This document shows, in pieces, positions 41,723 through 49,304 of a DNA stretch of 52,778 nt; positions within the stretch are counted from its first letter, which is position 1; each line of letters opens with the position of its first letter. The stretch covers positions 1 to 52,778 of IMG/VR virus record IMGVR_UViG_3300035158_000865; one strand, written 5' to 3'. Below the pieces are notes generated by a model. It was not told the origin of the DNA and searched no databases. It was given only the letters and a program-made list of their open reading frames with translations. The DNA is from a virus. A program made the position numbers and the translations under genes.

Positions 41723-42268
41723 ATGATTCTAGATTTAGCAAAAACAAAGAGTATGACGTTCTCTTTAGATATTGATGGTGCTGATATCAAAGAACATAAG
41801 TCTTTCTTATCAATAGCAATGAATAATTTTAATTTAGAAATACCAATGGTTTTAGAAGAGGGTAAACTTAAAGTTTCTATACCTCCTCTAAAAGAGTTAA
41901 AAAACCATATACCAGAAAATAAAAAACTGAAATTTAAAATCTTCTCAATAATAGGTGAAAATTATTTTGAGCCTTATGAATCTGAAATGAAAGTAAAAGA
42001 AGAACCAAAACTTAATATAGAACCTGATGAGGAGAAAGAGGAGAAAGAAGAGAAGAAAACTATTGATGAGAAGAAAGAAAAGAGTGGTAATGAGAAAAAA
42101 GAAAATAAATCAGAGAAGAAAACTAAATTTAGAGCTGTTTTAGAAACAGAAAGGGATAGAAAAGAGAAGAAAAAAGAAATAGAAAAAGAGGAAGTGAAAG
42201 AGGAAGTGAAAGAGGAAAATAATAACAGAAAAGAAAAATCCAAGTTTTCTAGACTCCTAAAAGGATAA
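41723..42268 (+). CDS. possible prohead core/scaffold protein
   Basis: 181 aa. Residues 1-90 form a beta domain (FSLDIDGADIKEHKSFLSIA, then FKIFSIIGENYFEPYESEM). Residues 95-181 are almost entirely Lys and Glu (for example KEEVKEEVKEENNNRKEK), ending KFSRLLKG. This composition is usual for phage scaffold or core proteins. No relation to a particular T4 protein is established. Confidence 0.5.
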   Translation: MILDLAKTKSMTFSLDIDGADIKEHKSFLSIAMNNFNLEIPMVLEEGKLKVSIPPLKELKNHIPENKKLKFKIFSIIGENYFEPYESEMKVKEEPKLNIEPDEEKEEKEEKKTIDEKKEKSGNEKKENKSEKKTKFRAVLETERDRKEKKKEIEKEEVKEEVKEENNNRKEKSKFSRLLKG

Positions 42269-42274
42269 GGAGTA

Positions 42275-42328
42275 AAGGGCGATATAGAGAAACACACTTT
42301 GTTTCATAAAGAATAAAAAATCGCCCTT
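42275..42328. terminator. bidirectional terminator between convergent operons
   Basis: A 9-bp stem (AAGGGCGAT with ATCGCCCTT) encloses a 36-base loop that itself holds GAAAC/GTTTC. CTTTT follows on the plus strand; the minus-side flank is TTTACTCC. It ends the rightward UvsW operon and the leftward small-gene operon. Confidence 0.7.
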
Positions 42329-42331
42329 CTT

Positions 42332-42985
42332 TTATGCGTTTCCTACTTCTTCTGAGAATTTAATAACCATTTTCATAAACTTCTTATATACTTTATGGTT
42401 AGGTCCAAAGACTCTATAATATCTCTTTATTGTATGTGATTCTCTATATATTAACATTTCTATAACAGCATCTTGTGCTAACGCCTGTATCTCATGCCTA
42501 TCTGATAAATAATCTTCTTCAGAATATTCACCCTCAATACTACCTGTTTCAGGTCCTTCCCAAGATTTACCTTTAGATGCTTCTCCTTGAGATAAATGTA
42601 TTAGTTCATGGATAAACAATTCCCACATATTAGAGAAAAATAAGTTTGTTTCTATATTATAGAACTTTCTTAATTTTTGTGGGTCTCTATATCTTCTGAA
42701 AAATTTACTTGCTCCTTTTTTTACATAAAATAGTATATTTTTAGATTTTCCAACTTCTGCACCTTTAAACCATTTTTGTACTTCACCTTTTACTCTTGTA
42801 CGTTTAAATGACATATTTTCAGACTTAAATATACCATTAAGTATTTTTATTAGAGTATCATCTGTTACATCCCAATCATGTTTTTGCATTATTCTAGCCA
42901 TTTCACCAAGATGATCCTCAATAATACCTTTAGCTTGTTTCAAGGTAGGTTTTGTTATTTCATTTAGATACTTATTTAATCTCAT
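42332..42985 (-). CDS. zincin metallopeptidase with capsid-targeting-like N-terminus
   Basis: 217 aa. It starts MRLNKYLNEI. The zinc motif HELIH (126-130) lies in WELFIHELIHLSQGE; HE at 164-165 (SDRHEIQALA) could supply the third ligand. The rest is helical and basic. Last gene of the leftward cluster whose members share this N-terminus. A peptidase delivered with the genome could cleave a host protein early. The target is unknown. Confidence 0.75.
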   Translation of the reverse strand: MRLNKYLNEITKPTLKQAKGIIEDHLGEMARIMQKHDWDVTDDTLIKILNGIFKSENMSFKRTRVKGEVQKWFKGAEVGKSKNILFYVKKGASKFFRRYRDPQKLRKFYNIETNLFFSNMWELFIHELIHLSQGEASKGKSWEGPETGSIEGEYSEEDYLSDRHEIQALAQDAVIEMLIYRESHTIKRYYRVFGPNHKVYKKFMKMVIKFSEEVGNA

Positions 42986-43533
42986 TTTATTCTTCTTGAA
43001 AACTGTACCTTATGTTTTTTATTAAACAAAGAAATACTTTTCACTATTATTTTTGGTAACTTAACTCTCTCTTCTATTTCTGAAAGTAAACCTTTTGATA
43101 ATACATCTTTTTCTAATGTTATCAAACTTACATGAGGTCTCATTCCACCAGGAAAAGTCCTTATAGAATTAGGAATTTCACTATATATATCACTGAATAT
43201 ATCTTTATACTTCTGATTTGATTTATATTCTATAGCTATAAAATCTTTACCAGTTATGGAACCATATAACTTTACCAACTCTTTAGGTTTGAACCTTACT
43301 TGGATTTTTATATCTTGGATTATTCTATTAAGTTTGTCTTTTTCTATAGGTGATATTATTTGTGCAACACTTATATGTGGATTACCTGTAAGAACTTGAT
43401 GTTTTATGTCCGCATTGGTTAGATATTTACTTATTTCATTTTGAACACCTCTAAGCGTGCTTCCATCAACATCAAATGCTATTAAGGTTTTTTCCATTTT
43501 TTTAGCTTCTTTTATGTACTTGTAAAGCTTCAT
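42982..43533 (-). CDS. 2H phosphoesterase (2'-5' RNA ligase-like)
   Basis: 183 aa. N-terminus MKLYKYIKEA. The two signature motifs are PHISVA (His53, Ser55) and PHVSLI (His134, Ser136). The family includes 2'-5' ligases and cyclic phosphodiesterases acting on RNA ends, cyclic oligoadenylates or ADP-ribose phosphates. In T4-like phages such enzymes can cleave 2'-5' or cyclic signalling nucleotides. It overlaps its neighbours by four bases on each side. Confidence 0.85.
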   Translation of the reverse strand: MKLYKYIKEAKKMEKTLIAFDVDGSTLRGVQNEISKYLTNADIKHQVLTGNPHISVAQIISPIEKDKLNRIIQDIKIQVRFKPKELVKLYGSITGKDFIAIEYKSNQKYKDIFSDIYSEIPNSIRTFPGGMRPHVSLITLEKDVLSKGLLSEIEERVKLPKIIVKSISLFNKKHKVQFSRRIK

Positions 43534-43802
43534 TTTTTCTTCTTTTTACCTCTATAACCAGTCCAAAGTAAGTGTTTCCTTGCAAAGTATACTAAACCTT
43601 TAGGATGCTTCTTAGGTCTATCTATCTTCTTTAAATCTTTCGTATTCACAGTCATATACTTCTTATTCTTACCTTTCCAAGTAGCCACAACATTTTTATC
43701 ATTAGAAAGAGCAACAATAAATATTCCTTTCATACCATTAAATTCTACCCAATTACCTGCTTTGAAACCTCTACCAAGAGAGAAAAGTTCTCTCATCTTC
43801 AT
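43530..43802 (-). CDS. small basic protein in the tagged-gene cluster
   Basis: 90 aa, strongly basic with a Lys-rich end. The first residues (MKMRELFSLGRGF) do not have the Leu-x-Glu site of the neighbours. A beta core (NWVEFNGMKGIFIVALSNDK, then VATWKGKNKKYM) suggests a small SH3- or KOW-like fold. It overlaps the 2H phosphoesterase start. A nucleic-acid or ribosome-binding role is speculative. Confidence 0.5.
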   Translation of the reverse strand: MKMRELFSLGRGFKAGNWVEFNGMKGIFIVALSNDKNVVATWKGKNKKYMTVNTKDLKKIDRPKKHPKGLVYFARKHLLWTGYRGKKKKK

Positions 43803-43810
43803 AATATCAC

Positions 43811-44686
43811 CTATTTATACCATAAAAGTTTTTTGATTTCTGATAAATTATACATCAAAGAATTAACTAAATAATACTTCTTACATTTAAACATTATTTC
43901 ATTATCTGATTTTATTGCTTTAGATAAATTATTATTTTTATAACTTCCCACTATTTCTATAAATTTTCCTTCTCTTTCATTTCTTAATTCTTCTAACTTA
44001 TCAATCCACCAATCATCAAAACTCACGCTTGGAACCCATTCAAGATCATTATAAACCATATCCTCAGCTTCATCTCTTAATTCTTTTTTATTATTAAATT
44101 CCCAGTTTTCATTCTCCTCAAGTTCCCTCATTATATCATCTATAGCATCTTCTAATGTCTCATATTCATTACCTTGTACAAGGTAATGACCATCACCTGA
44201 TGCTTCACCATATTTACGTTCATATTCCTCATCATAATCTTCTGGATAAAATTCATCATCTGGAAAACTTGCAGCTTCTAATTCATCATATAGGTCTTTT
44301 ATATAAGGTGACCATATAAAATCAAATCTGCCTATAGGAAAAAACAAATAAACATCACCATAACCTGATGCCGTGGAACGCTTACCTGTAGCAAAAATAC
44401 CCTCCGATCTTACGTTCCAACCAAATTCTCTTCTGAATAATTCATCAAATTCATCATGTAATTTAATGGGTATATCAACTGGTTTTCTATCTTTTCTAGG
44501 TTTGATTTGATAAAGTCCATCCATAGGATGTGAACCCTTAACTCTTCTAACACCCCTATAAACAAAATCTTTTACTCTTTTTGTTTCTCGTAGAAATGGG
44601 TCACAATCTTTTCTAAGAATATCAGTTAATTGCTCTATATTACTACCATAATCTTTAATCTCTTTTAAATATTTACCTAATCTCAT
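43811..44686 (-). CDS. ADP-ribosyltransferase-like protein with capsid-targeting-like N-terminus
   Basis: 291 aa beginning MRLGKYLKEI. FVYRGVRRVK (Arg44) and GIFATGKRSTASGYG (97-110), followed by VYLFFPIGRFDFIWSP, recall the R-S-E order of ADP-ribosyltransferases (Arg, then the S/T-S strand). A third catalytic Glu is not clear. An acidic insert occupies residues 130-200. In T4 the internal protein Alt is a packaged, injected ADP-ribosyltransferase that modifies host RNA polymerase; this protein would fit that role. The assignment is tentative. Confidence 0.5.
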   Translation of the reverse strand: MRLGKYLKEIKDYGSNIEQLTDILRKDCDPFLRETKRVKDFVYRGVRRVKGSHPMDGLYQIKPRKDRKPVDIPIKLHDEFDELFRREFGWNVRSEGIFATGKRSTASGYGDVYLFFPIGRFDFIWSPYIKDLYDELEAASFPDDEFYPEDYDEEYERKYGEASGDGHYLVQGNEYETLEDAIDDIMRELEENENWEFNNKKELRDEAEDMVYNDLEWVPSVSFDDWWIDKLEELRNEREGKFIEIVGSYKNNNLSKAIKSDNEIMFKCKKYYLVNSLMYNLSEIKKLLWYK

Positions 44687-44994
44687 TTCTTTGCTATCTC
44701 GAAATATATAGTATTTGTTGGTCTCTCTACATCAGTCTTGAAAGTATAATCTTCCATATTATCTACCATATCTACAAGGAGGTTAGTGAAATTAAACAAA
44801 TCATCGTTATAGATAAATGTAATACCTTTTTTTCTGTTAGGAGAAGCTTCAACAGTAACTTCATCTTCATCATAAAAACCAACTTGTGATTTTAGTACAA
44901 ATGAAGTTTTTTTAGGTCTCTTTATTAACTTCTCTACCATATTCTTTTCTTTACTAGTTATTTTAGCCTCATTTAGAAAATTTCTAAATTTCAT
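44683..44994 (-). CDS. small protein with capsid-targeting-like N-terminus
   Basis: 103 aa beginning MKFRNFLNEA. The remainder is a small mixed domain (VLKSQVGFYDEDEVTVEAS, then ITFIYNDDLFNFTNLLVD). It overlaps the ADP-ribosyltransferase-like gene by four bases and follows the kinase gene closely. Function unknown; packaging inferred from the N-terminus. Confidence 0.55.
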   Translation of the reverse strand: MKFRNFLNEAKITSKEKNMVEKLIKRPKKTSFVLKSQVGFYDEDEVTVEASPNRKKGITFIYNDDLFNFTNLLVDMVDNMEDYTFKTDVERPTNTIYFEIAKK

Positions 44995-45005
44995 CTTAAC
45001 TCTCC

Positions 45006-45695
45006 TTAACTTCTATACCATATAGAAACAGTTCTCTTAATTTCATCCACAGAATGCAAATGGGGTGATAAGTACTTCCAACCATTTTCTCTCATAGTTT
45101 CTATATAGTGTTTACCTATAGTATTCTTTACATCTGAATTATAGAATGATGATAATTTTTTGAATGATTTCAATATCATATCATTATTTAATTCACCTTC
45201 ATCATTCTTCACTGTTACAAATACTGGAAATTTGGTTTTATAGAATGACTTCATTCTACTTACCTCATTATAAAACTCAATTATTACTTTCTCTGGAACT
45301 TTTCTATTCCTTTGTCTAACCCTCTCTATAGCTGTCTCTAAAGATGTCTCTACAAAAACCATAGCCATATCATATCCAAAAGATTCCAACAAACCATATC
45401 TCTTCAATACTGAACTTGGATTAGCTGATGTTCCATCAACAGCTAGAGGTAACATAGAATTTATATATAGAACTAATTGATTCTTAGTAAGTGTTTTAGC
45501 TCTATCAAGAAAACTTATATCATTATCAAAATGCTCAATAAATTTATCAGTGTTAACTACTCTTGGTTCTACCTGTCCAGACTTAATTCTATTCAAAGTA
45601 TAACTTTTACCAGAACCAGGATGTCCTGCCATAAAAGCTGTTTTGAATATACCAGCATCATTAATACCTTCGTTTATAAACTTCTCTAATTTCAT
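45006..45695 (-). CDS. P-loop kinase (zeta-toxin-like) with capsid-targeting-like N-terminus
   Basis: 229 aa beginning MKLEKFINEG. Walker A is GHPGSGKS (24-31), then VNTDKF and VDGTSANPSSVLKRYG, and a basic VRQRNRK lid, as in zeta-toxin or polynucleotide-kinase-type enzymes. The kinase could phosphorylate UDP-sugars or nucleic-acid ends. The tag would place it in the head. It overlaps the ParB-like gene by four bases. Confidence 0.75.
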   Translation of the reverse strand: MKLEKFINEGINDAGIFKTAFMAGHPGSGKSYTLNRIKSGQVEPRVVNTDKFIEHFDNDISFLDRAKTLTKNQLVLYINSMLPLAVDGTSANPSSVLKRYGLLESFGYDMAMVFVETSLETAIERVRQRNRKVPEKVIIEFYNEVSRMKSFYKTKFPVFVTVKNDEGELNNDMILKSFKKLSSFYNSDVKNTIGKHYIETMRENGWKYLSPHLHSVDEIKRTVSIWYRS

Positions 45696-46162
45696 TTAGA
45701 TATATCCACCATTAGAGCTTTTGGAATTACTCCTTTTATAAAAGCAACATCTAATCTAGTATTACCAGCCATTATCCACATATCTCTACTTCCTTTTAGT
45801 ATAATAGGGTAAGGAATTTTCTCATTATTCTCTATTCCTCTTTCTATCCTTTTAACATCTCTAGGTCTTTTATAATTAGATACTAAATCTTCCAATTCTT
45901 CTATAGAAGAAGTTCTACTTCTATTATTTATCTTTCTATCTAGAGAATCGGTAATAGTAACTACTCTAGCACCCTTCAGAGAATTTTTGAAATGCTTATA
46001 GTTTTCAAATATAGGAAATCTCGCTCCTATTATATCTACCCTTCTCAACCATTTAGTATTTTCCTTCTTTTCATATTCTCTAAAATCTTCTTTCATAGTT
46101 GATTCTGAAGGAAAAGACCAACTATTATATATATCCTCATTTAGAAATTTATTTAATTTCAT
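45692..46162 (-). CDS. ParB/sulfiredoxin-like protein with capsid-targeting-like N-terminus
   Basis: 156 aa beginning MKLNKFLNED. The C-terminal MAGNTRLDVAFIKGV motif, followed by ALMVD, resembles the GNHR/GNTR site of ParB- and sulfiredoxin-type nucleotide-binding folds, some of which are nucleases or NTPases. The middle is basic and helical. It starts at the stop of the isochorismatase-like gene. The enzymatic reading is moderate. Confidence 0.6.
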   Translation of the reverse strand: MKLNKFLNEDIYNSWSFPSESTMKEDFREYEKKENTKWLRRVDIIGARFPIFENYKHFKNSLKGARVVTITDSLDRKINNRSRTSSIEELEDLVSNYKRPRDVKRIERGIENNEKIPYPIILKGSRDMWIMAGNTRLDVAFIKGVIPKALMVDISK

Positions 46163-46746
46163 TAGTATACAAACTTCTTTACTAGCTTATAATTAATATT
46201 AAAAGTACTCATAAGTATCTCAATCTCTTTAAGACATTCGTTTCTACCACCACCGACTAGGTAAGAACCTTTCCATTTTCTTAACTTGTCAACTCTTATT
46301 GTTGGTGGTAAGAATATTGGATCATTTCTGAACTCATTTCTCCACATATCAGGAAATTTCTCTTCCCATTCTTCTTCTGGTATATCTCTAGAATCATAAA
46401 CTCTTTTTTCTAACATGAACCTAAGAGCTCTTTTTATATCTCTTTCATCAGCACCCATATCCATCCAGGCTCGAAAGAAACCATATCCTTTATCTACCCA
46501 AGTGAAATCTGGAAACCTCTCAGGCTCAAGACCATTATCTAGGTAAAATTCTAATATTTCCTCTTTACTATCTGATCCTACAGTATCAGGACCATTGAAG
46601 AAACAAAGTATCTTTTTGTTTTCGTTGAGAAATTCTGTAAATAAACCTAAGTTAAACGAAATATATTTTCTATATAATGGTTGAACATCAACCACTATAA
46701 CATTTTTCTTTGTTTCTTCATTTATTAAATACTTCTTTAGTTTCAT
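46162..46746 (-). CDS. isochorismatase-like protein with capsid-targeting-like N-terminus
   Basis: 194 aa beginning MKLKKYLINEE. VIVVDVQPLYRKY and a late GGGRNECLKEIEILMSTFNI segment recall cysteine hydrolases of the isochorismatase/nicotinamidase type (Asp near the start, Cys near the end). The middle diverges and has a Trp-rich region. NAD or pterin-like substrates could be cleaved. It overlaps the MscS-like gene by 29 bases. Assignment tentative. Confidence 0.5.
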   Translation of the reverse strand: MKLKKYLINEETKKNVIVVDVQPLYRKYISFNLGLFTEFLNENKKILCFFNGPDTVGSDSKEEILEFYLDNGLEPERFPDFTWVDKGYGFFRAWMDMGADERDIKRALRFMLEKRVYDSRDIPEEEWEEKFPDMWRNEFRNDPIFLPPTIRVDKLRKWKGSYLVGGGRNECLKEIEILMSTFNINYKLVKKFVY

Positions 46747-47077
46747 CTACCCCACCATATAGGTCTTTATATGTATCTCTTAATTTCCAATCATAATATT
46801 GCCATCTCTTCATAGGTATTATTATTTCACTACCATCTGTTGTTTTAATAAATATCCATCTTATATCGTAATTTATTATGATTCCCTCTTCACTTTTTAT
46901 TTTTACCTTAACTCCGATGCTGAGTCTCTTATTCATTAAAAATAATACATAAGATGTAATGCTTTCTAATATATTTTTCAATAACAAGAATATAACAAAT
47001 GCTATAGCAAGTTTAAAAAGCATTACCCATAGAATTGGCTGCATACCATTTATTATTTGTAATATTTGAGTTTCCAT
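46718..47077 (-). CDS. small MscS-like membrane protein
   Basis: 119 aa. Two hydrophobic segments (about 14-36 and 42-55, MLFKLAIAFVIFLLLKNILE and then YVLFLM) are followed by a beta domain (SIGVKVKIKSEEGIIINYDI, then TTDGSEIIIPM) that resembles the pore-lining and beta part of MscS channels. It could be a mini-channel or act in entry or lysis. It lies between the holin and the tagged cluster. Confidence 0.55.
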   Translation of the reverse strand: METQILQIINGMQPILWVMLFKLAIAFVIFLLLKNILESITSYVLFLMNKRLSIGVKVKIKSEEGIIINYDIRWIFIKTTDGSEIIIPMKRWQYYDWKLRDTYKDLYGGVDETKEVFNK

Positions 47078-47083
47078 ATATTA

Positions 47084-47707
47084 TTATAGATTCTTTAGAG
47101 CCTTATTTAGAGTTTTACCTAACATATTACCTTTTTCTTTTAGTTCTGGATGCCTCTTATCTACTGTTCGTGCTGCTGCATAACCAAGGTATGCTGTTGA
47201 AAATGTACCAAACAACCAACCACCTATCCATTCTACCATACCAATTATTGATGTTACTAATGCTGCTTGGACCCCACCAACAGACATAGCCACCAAGCAT
47301 AATGGGGCAAAGAATACATAAGCAGCACAAATAGTGAAAAGTCTCCTAAGTATCATTGGTCTTGTTCTTTTTACAAATTGATCATCTGATTTGTAGGCTT
47401 CGATTTCAAGATCCCTAACACCTTCCATATCATCGTAATCAAGTTTCTTCTCTTTATAGTCTAGTTCTCTCTCTTCTAGAGCTATTTCAGCCATTCTCTC
47501 TTTATGTTCATACATTAATTCTTTTAACTTAGTCATTTGTTCCGGACTTACTTTACCCATAGATATATCATTCATTATATCATCTCTAAGCTTAGCAGCA
47601 TCCTTCACAACTTCTGGTGTTTCTTTTCCGAATAAACTAGCTACTGATGACCATATTTCAGGTATCTTAGGTATTAAAGATAATCCTGCTGCAACTAAAG
47701 GTGCCAT
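47084..47707 (-). CDS. holin, GTA/3TM superfamily
   Basis: 207 aa. An N-terminal segment (APLVAAGLSLIPKIPEIW), a charged central helix, a FVKRTRPMILRRLF junction and then two to three membrane segments (ICAAYVFFAPLCLVA, AALVTSIIGMVEWIGGWLFG) match the 3TM holin family. It permeabilises the inner membrane so that the endolysin can reach the wall. Directly follows the endolysin gene. Confidence 0.8.
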   Translation of the reverse strand: MAPLVAAGLSLIPKIPEIWSSVASLFGKETPEVVKDAAKLRDDIMNDISMGKVSPEQMTKLKELMYEHKERMAEIALEERELDYKEKKLDYDDMEGVRDLEIEAYKSDDQFVKRTRPMILRRLFTICAAYVFFAPLCLVAMSVGGVQAALVTSIIGMVEWIGGWLFGTFSTAYLGYAAARTVDKRHPELKEKGNMLGKTLNKALKNL

Positions 47708-47726
47708 ATTTCAATCCTCCTTTTAT

Positions 47727-48311
47727 CTATCTACTAAAATTCACTCTTTTAAACCAACCTCTAACAAATTTTTCTTGATCAGGTGATTTAGTCATGAGTT
47801 GTATATAATGATAACCTTGTAAAGTATTCATTATTTTTACAAGTAAATCTGAGTTATCTGTTTCTAAATATATTTTTATAGCTCTTAGTGTCTTAGGACC
47901 AAATATTCCATCTTCTGCAATATCAGCATATAAGGTACCATTTCTATTTAGTTTATTTAAAGTTATTTGTAAAAACTCCACAGCTCTAGCTACACCCATA
48001 TTAACTGATATATCAAATAGTTCTAAAGCTATAAAATAATCAGTTACATCATCTCCCCAAAATCTATTCCAGTAATGATCTTTATAAAAACTCTTAACAG
48101 ATTCTTCTAATACATCACTACTTTTTAATAATTGATAGAAGTTTTCATCATTTTTGAGTTCATCAATTATTAACCAACCATTCCAATTAGGATGATGTTT
48201 TCTAGAAATACCTCTATAAGTTTCACCACCCCTATCAACTGGATCATTTGAGTAATATCCTTCATGATTCATAACTAAATTGAATACATTATCAAAAATA
48301 TTATCTGGCAT
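47727..48311 (-). CDS. endolysin, GH108 (ZliS-like) muramidase
   Basis: 194 aa. The signature NHEGYYSNDPVDRGGETYRG (16-35, catalytic Glu17) with GIS is typical of GH108. The C-terminal part (EDGIFGPKTLRAIK) belongs to the peptidoglycan-binding region. The lack of a signal peptide agrees with holin-dependent export. It is the first gene of the lysis operon and follows a long leader with a possible late promoter. Confidence 0.9.
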   Translation of the reverse strand: MPDNIFDNVFNLVMNHEGYYSNDPVDRGGETYRGISRKHHPNWNGWLIIDELKNDENFYQLLKSSDVLEESVKSFYKDHYWNRFWGDDVTDYFIALELFDISVNMGVARAVEFLQITLNKLNRNGTLYADIAEDGIFGPKTLRAIKIYLETDNSDLLVKIMNTLQGYHYIQLMTKSPDQEKFVRGWFKRVNFSR

Positions 48312-48358
48312 AGTTTTTACCTCCTACATTTTTATTCTACAAATTATCATTTTTTATG

Positions 48359-48386
48359 TTTACATCCTCGGAATATATGTTATAAT
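48359..48386 (+). promoter_or_regulatory. rightward sigma70-type promoter opposing the lysis operon
   Basis: TTTACA (48359-48364), 16-bp spacer, perfect TATAAT (48381-48386). It points away from the endolysin gene. A 7-bp perfect inverted repeat (GGAATAT 48370-48376, ATATTCC 48385-48391) overlaps the -10 box and could be an operator. Confidence 0.65.
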
Positions 48387-48474
48387 ATTCCTATGTCCGC
48401 GAGCGGAGAGAGAAAGGTTCCGGATTATGATACATGGAAATTTACTAACTCCAAATTCCAAAAATACTCATTAT

Positions 48475-48482
48475 TATTTATA
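48475..48482 (-). promoter_or_regulatory. possible late promoter for the lysis operon (TATAAATA)
   Basis: An exact TATAAATA on the minus strand lies about 165 bases upstream of the endolysin ATG and just after the terminator of the preceding gene. Chance occurrence is not excluded. Confidence 0.35.
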
Positions 48483-48510
48483 TAAAAGTTATTATAAAAT
48501 AGAAGCACAA

Positions 48511-48542
48511 AAAACCTCCTAATTTATTGGTTAGGAGGTTTT
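48511..48542. terminator. strong bidirectional terminator
   Basis: A perfect 12-bp stem (48511-48522 with 48531-48542) and 8-base loop have T-runs on both strands. It would end the minus-strand 90-aa gene and the plus-strand small RNA. Confidence 0.9.
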
Positions 48543-48549
48543 TATATTT

Positions 48550-48822
48550 CTAATCAAATTGTTTGAATAAAAGCCTTTTGCGGTACTCCTTTTTGATATG
48601 TTCTTGTATTGTATTAAGTACAGATTCCCTCAATTCACTTTCTAATAAATCAAAATCAATATAAACATTCCTATCATTTGGTTTTGATTGTTCCACTACT
48701 CTTATTTTTCTTGCTAGGTCATATACCTCGGAACTATTAAGTAAAGCATCTATTTCCACATTTACTTTATTTTTATCAGCTACTATGTTATAACCATTTT
48801 TCTTTATGAACAATTTAGGCAT
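48550..48822 (-). CDS. small protein of unknown function
   Basis: 90 aa. A short beta start (KLFIKKNGYNIVADKNKV) is followed by charged helices. Its stop lies 8 bases before the terminator. It is the last protein gene of the operon that contains the tRNA array. No family recognised. Confidence 0.5.
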   Translation of the reverse strand: MPKLFIKKNGYNIVADKNKVNVEIDALLNSSEVYDLARKIRVVEQSKPNDRNVYIDFDLLESELRESVLNTIQEHIKKEYRKRLLFKQFD

Positions 48823-48837
48823 TTTGTTATATCCTTT

Positions 48838-49041
48838 CTATACAAGTTTTGTTCCGATTGTATTTCTTATAAGTTTCTTAAACTCTTCCCAATCTTCATC
48901 CTTTACGATTTTCTCCATCTTTTTAATTTCTGCTCTTGATGCTTTTTTGTAGAATTCTACCATTTCTTGAAAACCAATATTATGAGGATAAGCAGATTCA
49001 TTTTTACTCAGGTGTTCTAAGATATGTTTTTCAAATTTCAT
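48838..49041 (-). CDS. small protein, weak capsid-targeting-like N-terminus
   Basis: 67 aa beginning MKFEKHILEHLSKNE, which has an Ile-x-Glu at residues 7-9 as in the tagged proteins. The rest is a charged helix (FYKKASRAEIKKMEKIVK). It lies between the tRNA array and the 90-aa gene. Function unknown. Confidence 0.5.
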   Translation of the reverse strand: MKFEKHILEHLSKNESAYPHNIGFQEMVEFYKKASRAEIKKMEKIVKDEDWEEFKKLIRNTIGTKLV

Positions 49042-49053
49042 ATTGTCTCCTTA

Positions 49054-49128
49054 TGGAACCCCCGCCGGGATTCGAACCCGGATACCTCAGCTTAGAAGGC
49101 TGATGCTAGTCCATTTAGCTACGAGGGC
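49054..49128 (-). tRNA. tRNA-Arg(UCU)
   Basis: 75 bases with encoded CCA. The cloverleaf pairs well, including a GCTA/TAGC D-stem and TTCGAAT T-loop. The anticodon TCT reads AGA, the major Arg codon of AT-rich phage genes. Confidence 0.95.
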
Positions 49129-49132
49129 TTTA

Positions 49133-49211
49133 TGGAACCCCTGACAGGATTCGAACCTGCATACTCACCGGTTCGTAGCCGGTGGCTCTGATTCCATTGA
49201 GCTACAGGGGT
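49133..49211 (-). tRNA. tRNA-Arg(ACG)
   Basis: 79 bases with encoded CCA. Canonical arms. The anticodon ACG (inosine-type) reads CGN codons. Only four bases separate it from the preceding tRNA-Arg. Confidence 0.9.
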
Positions 49212-49225
49212 ATAATTTATTTTTA

Positions 49226-49300
49226 TGGAGCGGGAGGCAGGAATTGAACACTGCACCGTATAGTTGGAAACTATACATTCTACCTTTAAAATACTCCCGC
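49226..49300 (-). tRNA. tRNA-Gly(UCC), copy with bulged T-stem
   Basis: 75 bases with CCA, anticodon TCC. The T-stem GCAGTG/CCTGC needs a bulged T to pair, and the D-stem (TTTT/GAAT) is weak. It may be decaying: a better tRNA-Gly(UCC) lies at 52144-52218. Confidence 0.7.
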
Positions 49301-49304
49301 TAAA

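Larger units (their letters stand above)
48393..48543 (+). ncRNA. candidate small RNA antisense to the endolysin leader
   Basis: From the promoter at 48359-48386 to the terminator at 48511-48542 a transcript of about 150 bases is predicted. It contains a GC-rich hairpin (TCCG/CGGA with loop CGAG). A 31-codon ORF (ATG at 48429, ending in the terminator) has a poor ribosome site, so a non-coding role is preferred. It overlaps in antisense the first part of the endolysin late leader. Confidence 0.4.
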
